From the NCBI RefSeq assembly GCF_014643595.1, contig NZ_BMJT01000006.1, positions 62,001-126,000 of the forward strand: 64,000 bases of DNA, in the 5' to 3' direction. Below are positions 60,021 through 64,000 of the stretch, piece after piece (the first letter of the stretch is position 1; every line of letters starts with the position of its first letter). The notes under the pieces are model-generated. The model did no database searches, had not been told where the DNA came from, and saw nothing but the letters and a program-made list of their open reading frames with translations. This DNA comes from Lysinibacillus alkalisoli (GTDB taxonomy: Bacteria; Bacillota; Bacilli; Bacillales_A; Planococcaceae). The translations under genes were made by a program, and so were the position numbers.

Positions 60021-60950
60021 CTATTCTACTTCTTTTTTAGACCAAATTGTTGCAATTATCGGTCCTGAAATATTATGCCAAACAGCTCCAAATGTACTTG
60101 GTAATGCGGCAAGCGGTCCTAAATGTGCGGTAGCTAATGCTACACCTAATCCTGAATTTTGCATACCTACTTCAATTGCAAGCGCACGTTGGTCGCTTAA
60201 TTTTAAACCAAATAATTTGCCGATATAATATCCTAATATCAACCCAAAACTATTGTGTAAAAATACAGCAATAAACACTAAAAAGCCTGCTGTTGCAATT
60301 TTCTCCTGATTGGCAGATACTACTGCACCAACAATTACGATAATGGCCATAACCGAAATTAAAGGTACAATCGCAATGCTCTTTCGGATTACTGTTGGCG
60401 CTACCTTTTGCGCAATGATACCTAATATAATTGGGAATATAATGACTTGAATAATCATAATAAACATAGACTTAGCATCCACTGGCATCCATTGCCCTGC
60501 AAACAGCAATAATAATAATGGCGTCATAATAGGTGCAAGCAATGTAGAAACAGACGTCATAGTAATGGATAATGGTACATTCCCTTTAGCCAAATATACC
60601 ATCACATTTGAAGCTGTCCCTCCTGGCACAGAGCCTAGTAATACAAGCCCAGCTGCTAATTCTGGTGGCAAACGTAATAAATAAGCGATAGCTACAGCTG
60701 TTAATGGCATGATTGTAAATTGTGCTACCACCCCTATTAATACAGCTAGTGGTCGTGTTAAGACTAATTTGAAATCTGCGCCGCTTAATGTTAGCCCCAT
60801 CCCAAACATTACAACACCTAGTAAAATCGAAATATAGGCCCCGAACGGGAGAAAAGGGGTTGGGAATAAATAAGCTGTGATTGCCATGATCATGACAAGA
60901 AGTGCAAAATACTTTCCTGCTAGTTGACTAATTTTTGCTAGTACTTTCAT
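60021..60950 (-). CDS. Bile acid:sodium symporter family transporter (YocS/PanS-like)
   Basis: A 309-residue protein with ten hydrophobic segments. Family motifs: FGMGLTLSGADFK (near 50), LLGSVPGGTASNVMVYLAKGN (split, near 103-123) and EVGMQNSGLGVALATAH (near 257), the cross-over helix of BASS proteins. Relatives carry bile acids, pantoate or other organic anions with Na+. It overlaps the glcD-like oxidase gene by four bases (ATGA), so its substrate may be the hydroxy acid oxidised by that enzyme (inference). Confidence 0.88.
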   Translation of the reverse strand: MKVLAKISQLAGKYFALLVMIMAITAYLFPTPFLPFGAYISILLGVVMFGMGLTLSGADFKLVLTRPLAVLIGVVAQFTIMPLTAVAIAYLLRLPPELAAGLVLLGSVPGGTASNVMVYLAKGNVPLSITMTSVSTLLAPIMTPLLLLLFAGQWMPVDAKSMFIMIIQVIIFPIILGIIAQKVAPTVIRKSIAIVPLISVMAIIVIVGAVVSANQEKIATAGFLVFIAVFLHNSFGLILGYYIGKLFGLKLSDQRALAIEVGMQNSGLGVALATAHLGPLAALPSTFGAVWHNISGPIIATIWSKKEVE

Positions 60951-62323
60951 ACAGGGTCCACCTTTATAATCTTGCCTGGGTTCATAATATTATTGGGGTC
61001 TAATGTTTGTTTAATACTAGCCATCACATCATAGGCTGCCCCATGTTCTTTACGTTGATATTTTTGTTTACCTACACCTACACCATGCTCGCCTGTGCAA
61101 GTACCATTTTTGGATAAAGCATATTCTACAATCGCTTCATTCAAAGCATTCGCTCGTGCTACTTCATCTGTATTTTTCATATCTACCATTACAAGCGCAT
61201 GAAAATTACCGTCTCCAACATGCCCTAATAAGCCACCTGCTAGTTGATACTTTGTCAGCTGCTCACGCGCATGATGAATAGCATGCGCTAATTCTGAAAT
61301 AGGTACACAAACATCTGTCACCATCATCTTTTTACCTTTATGTGAATGAATATAGGAATACGCTAAATTATGTCTTGCTGTCCATAACTGATTGCGTGCT
61401 GCTGTATCTGTTTCAAAAATAATTTCTGTACAACCTGCGTCTTGCATAAGTTCCGTTGTAAATGCTACATCTTGAGCCAAACCTGCTTCATTCCCGTGGA
61501 ATTCTAAAAACAATGTTGGCTTCTCTGCAAAACTCGTTTCATTATGAGCATTCACTTGGCGAATAGACTCTTCATCGACTAACTCTACTCGTGCAATAGG
61601 AATACCTACTTGTAATACGCTCGTTACTGCCTCCACTGCTTCTTCTACAGTGTTAAATGTGGCGCGAGCAGCCGTTTCAAATTCTGGGATACCGTAAACA
61701 CGTAACGTTAATTCTGTAAAGCAACCTAATGTCCCTTCAGACCCTGTAAATAAACCATTCAAATGATAACCAGATGCAGATTTTGCGGCTAGACTACCCG
61801 TATGTATCACTGTACCGTCCGCCAAAACAACTTCTAAATCTCTTACTTGGTCACGCATTACACCGTAGCGTACAGCAGTTGTACCACTTGCATTTGTGGC
61901 AACCATGCCTCCTAAAGTCGCATCTGCTCCAGGGTCAACAGAGAAAAATAACCCATGTTGTTTTAATGCTTGATTAAGTTGTGTGCGTGTCACGCCTGGT
62001 TGTACCACAACTAATAAATCCTCTGGTTGTATGGCAATAATTTTATCCATTAATGAAAAATCAATCGTAATGCCGTTATCATATGGGATAATATGCCCTT
62101 CTAAACTAGAGCCCCGACCAAAAGGCACAACAGGGATTTTATGCGTATTAGCATATTGTAAAATACGACTCACTTCTTCCGTTGTTTTAGGGAATACTAC
62201 CACATCTGGTTTAGCTACGTCATGATACGACTCATCTTGGCTATGTTGTTCTAAAATTGTTTCATTAATACTTACTTGCTCTTCACTTAATAACTCTTTT
62301 AATTGATTAATCATCGTTGTCAT
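60947..62323 (-). CDS. FAD-binding 2-hydroxyacid oxidase (GlcD/D-lactate dehydrogenase type)
   Basis: A 458-residue flavoprotein. FAD-binding (PCMH) segments: VVPFGRGSSLEGHIIPYDNGI (split, near 70-91), FSVDPGADATLGGMVATNASG (split, near 126-147). The C-terminal domain has GHVGDGNFHALV (near 364) and CTGEHGVGVGKQKY (near 405). It matches GlcD and D-lactate dehydrogenase (cytochrome) proteins. It is first in a two-gene unit with the BASS transporter. The partner subunits GlcE/GlcF are not present, so D-lactate is somewhat favoured. Confidence 0.9.
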   Translation of the reverse strand: MTTMINQLKELLSEEQVSINETILEQHSQDESYHDVAKPDVVVFPKTTEEVSRILQYANTHKIPVVPFGRGSSLEGHIIPYDNGITIDFSLMDKIIAIQPEDLLVVVQPGVTRTQLNQALKQHGLFFSVDPGADATLGGMVATNASGTTAVRYGVMRDQVRDLEVVLADGTVIHTGSLAAKSASGYHLNGLFTGSEGTLGCFTELTLRVYGIPEFETAARATFNTVEEAVEAVTSVLQVGIPIARVELVDEESIRQVNAHNETSFAEKPTLFLEFHGNEAGLAQDVAFTTELMQDAGCTEIIFETDTAARNQLWTARHNLAYSYIHSHKGKKMMVTDVCVPISELAHAIHHAREQLTKYQLAGGLLGHVGDGNFHALVMVDMKNTDEVARANALNEAIVEYALSKNGTCTGEHGVGVGKQKYQRKEHGAAYDVMASIKQTLDPNNIMNPGKIIKVDPV

Positions 62324-62337
62324 CTCCTAAATAGTAG

Positions 62338-62380
62338 AAAATGAATGAGGCATGGCTGTTGCCTCCCTCATTCATATTTA
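62338..62380 (-). terminator. Terminator after leuA
   Basis: Minus strand ATGAATGAGG and CCTCATTCAT form a perfect 10-bp stem with an inner GGC/GCC hairpin and a TTTTC tail. Confidence 0.82.
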
Positions 62381-62389
62381 TGTTGTCAT

Positions 62390-63958
62390 TTAAACTGTCG
62401 CTGTTTCTGGCATCATTTTTTCCACTATAATGGTATTAATAGCGTTAATATATGCCATGGCACTTGCCATCATAATGTCGGTATGTGTTGCCTTAGCGAG
62501 ATAAGTTTCTCCTTCGTAAGCTACTTGGATTTTCACCTTACCTAACGCCTCTTTACCACGTGAGACGCTACTAATGTTATATTCTACAAGTTTTGTTTCG
62601 ATTTCTGTCATCTCTGTAATGGCTGTGTATAATGCAGCAATTGGGCCCGAACCACTTGCGCTATGTTTAATTATAGCTTCACCTTTACGTAATTTGACAC
62701 TTGCTGATGGGAAAATACTATTACTAATCACTTGTAAGTCTTCAATTTCATAGAAATAATCGCTATATGTTGTTTCTGTCGCCATATTATGCTTTTTAAA
62801 ATAATCTTCTACTAGGACGTAAAGGTCATGATTGTATACTTCTTTTTTAGCATCTGCTAATGTTAGGAAGTTTTCAAATACACCTTCAAACTGCTCTGCT
62901 GTTAAATCAAGATTCAATTTTTCAAGCGCATTTTTTACCGCATGTCGTCCTGAGCGCGCGGTTAGTACTAACTCCATATCGTCCAAACCTACTGCTGTTG
63001 GGCTAATAATTTCATAAGCATCACGAGATTTCAGCAGACCATCTTGGTGAATACCTGATGAGTGCGCAAAGGCGTTATCACCTGTAATTGCTTTGTTGAC
63101 TTGAACATCTAATCCCATGAAGCTACTTACTAAACGAGATGTATTCATAATTTCTTTTGCATTAATATTCGTTTGTGCCCCGTACACTTTATCTCTTGTA
63201 ATCATGGCCATTACGACTTCTTCTAACGCTGCATTACCTGCACGTTCACCAATACCGTTAATCGTACACTCTACCTTATCAGCACCATTCTTCACAGCAG
63301 CTAACGTATTAGCCGTAGCCATCCCTAAGTCATTATGGCAATGCACACTTAGTAAAACCTTGTCATTTAAATTTTTCATGCGATCATTTAATTTATAAAT
63401 CATCTCGCCAAACTCTTGAGGCTCTGCATATCCTACTGTATCCGGAACGTTAATCATTGTTGCCCCTGCTTTCATCACAGCTTCAATAGTTGACCATAAA
63501 TATTCAAAGTCTGAGCGAGAAGCATCTTCCGTTGAATACTGTACTTCATTTGTTAATGTCTTAGCGTACTTTACAGCATCAACACCAATTTGAAGGATTT
63601 GGTCTTTAGATTTATTAAACTTCTTTTCTACATGAATATCTGATGTACCAAGTACAATATGAATCATCGGATTATTCGCATATTTCACACTATTATAAAC
63701 AGCATCAATGTCTTGTTTTACTGCACGAGCAAGAGCTGTAATCATAATATCACTTGTATTACCAACTTGTTTTGCCACTTCCATTACAGCATTAAAGTCA
63801 CCTGTTGAAGATGCGGGGAAACCAGCTTCAATAATATCGACTTGTAATTTTTTAAGCTGTTTAGCTACTTCTACTTTTTCATATAAATTTAATTTTGCAC
63901 CTGGCACTTGCTCTCCATCTCTTAGCGTCGTATCAAATACCCAAATTTTTCTCGTCAT
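62390..63958 (-). CDS. leuA: 2-isopropylmalate synthase
   Basis: A 522-residue LeuA. The N-terminal [17 protein letters not shown] (metal Asp and Arg near 8-20), the [17 protein letters not shown] motif (HxH near 205) and [17 protein letters not shown] (near 230) mark the catalytic TIM barrel. The C-terminal third (about 390-522) is the regulatory LeuA dimer domain. It starts leucine synthesis from acetyl-CoA and 2-oxoisovalerate. ATG at 63958 is nine bases from AAGGAG; two earlier in-frame ATGs (63964, 63961) are closer. No other leu gene lies downstream; a terminator follows. Confidence 0.94.
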   Translation of the reverse strand: MTRKIWVFDTTLRDGEQVPGAKLNLYEKVEVAKQLKKLQVDIIEAGFPASSTGDFNAVMEVAKQVGNTSDIMITALARAVKQDIDAVYNSVKYANNPMIHIVLGTSDIHVEKKFNKSKDQILQIGVDAVKYAKTLTNEVQYSTEDASRSDFEYLWSTIEAVMKAGATMINVPDTVGYAEPQEFGEMIYKLNDRMKNLNDKVLLSVHCHNDLGMATANTLAAVKNGADKVECTINGIGERAGNAALEEVVMAMITRDKVYGAQTNINAKEIMNTSRLVSSFMGLDVQVNKAITGDNAFAHSSGIHQDGLLKSRDAYEIISPTAVGLDDMELVLTARSGRHAVKNALEKLNLDLTAEQFEGVFENFLTLADAKKEVYNHDLYVLVEDYFKKHNMATETTYSDYFYEIEDLQVISNSIFPSASVKLRKGEAIIKHSASGSGPIAALYTAITEMTEIETKLVEYNISSVSRGKEALGKVKIQVAYEGETYLAKATHTDIMMASAMAYINAINTIIVEKMMPETATV

Positions 63959-63984
63959 CATCATCTACTCCTTATTTAATCAAT

Positions 63985-64000
63985 ATAAATAAAAAAGCCC
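63985..64000 (-). terminator. 3' end of a terminator at the window edge
   Basis: The minus strand begins GGGCTTTTTTATTTA, the descending arm and T-run of a hairpin cut by the window end. It could be a leader terminator (for example a T-box) before leuA or the end of an upstream gene. Confidence 0.4.

Noticed and set aside
60021-60950. Arsenite exporter assignment for the second BASS-family protein
   Set aside because: Its motifs match YocS/PanS-type symporters and it is coupled to a hydroxyacid oxidase gene, which does not suggest arsenic.

Overview
The window reads as a chromosome segment of a low-GC Gram-positive bacterium of the Bacillales. The evidence is strong AGGAGG-type ribosome binding sites, sigma-A promoters, M-box, TPP and S-box leaders, a B. 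subtilis-like thiamine gene order, a Fur box, SLH-domain surface anchoring and many Bacillus-type single genes (GlnK/GlnL-like, FhuF-like, YjfB-like). A Planococcaceae/Caryophanaceae member (Kurthia- or Lysinibacillus-like) fits best, but the genus is inference. No tRNA, rRNA, CRISPR array or prophage was seen; the only mobile element is one decayed IS3-family copy.

Layout. 1-5.0 kb (minus): magnesium cluster of three CorA-family channels, an MgtE without its N domain and an MgtC/SapB protein, behind two tandem M-box riboswitches, each with its own terminator. 5.2-9.5 kb: nitroreductase, then a GltP-type glutamate symporter with a GlnK/GlnL-like two-component system. 9.7-15.1 kb: unknown membrane protein, lysoplasmalogenase-like protein, PepT, a Fur-controlled FhuF-like protein and a FusB-type EF-G-binding protein with a 13-codon leader peptide. 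15.16-16.64 kb: the IS, inserted in the loop of that gene's terminator. 16.7-24.7 kb: nucleoside hydrolase/ribokinase pair, TAXI-TRAP transporter, YjfB-like protein, a lipoprotein, a frameshifted membrane gene and an HD hydrolase. 24.8-31.4 kb: bacteriocin-associated type ABC pair, pseudouridine synthase, small tyrosine phosphatase, MurT without GatD, ferritin and YjdM. 31.5-36.3 kb: TspO, an unassigned structured RNA, a MarR/dioxygenase/LLM oxidoreductase operon and an MFS carrier. 36.3-39.6 kb: AraC regulator and an SLH-anchored 5'-nucleotidase. 39.7-43.9 kb: CopZ with a CsoR-type operator, then the TPP-riboswitch operon tenI-thiO-thiS-thiG-thiF. 44-50 kb: small enzymes, regulators and transporters. 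50.3-54.3 kb: metNIQ plus an M20 amidohydrolase under an S-box. 54.3-59.4 kb: metK-speA-speD-speE-speB, a translationally coupled operon from SAM synthesis to polyamines, behind a structured leader with terminator that I cannot assign to a known class. 59.4-64 kb: SUKH-domain protein, a BASS-family transporter coupled to a GlcD-type oxidase, and LeuA.

The recurring theme is control by RNA: two M-boxes, a TPP riboswitch, an S-box, an unassigned metK-spe leader, a fusB-type leader peptide and a free-standing 270-nt RNA. SAM metabolism is handled by two adjacent operons: methionine import is S-box controlled, while SAM synthesis and its use for polyamines sit behind the different leader. Those two unassigned RNAs, the tandem M-boxes and the leader peptide are the items most worth following up.
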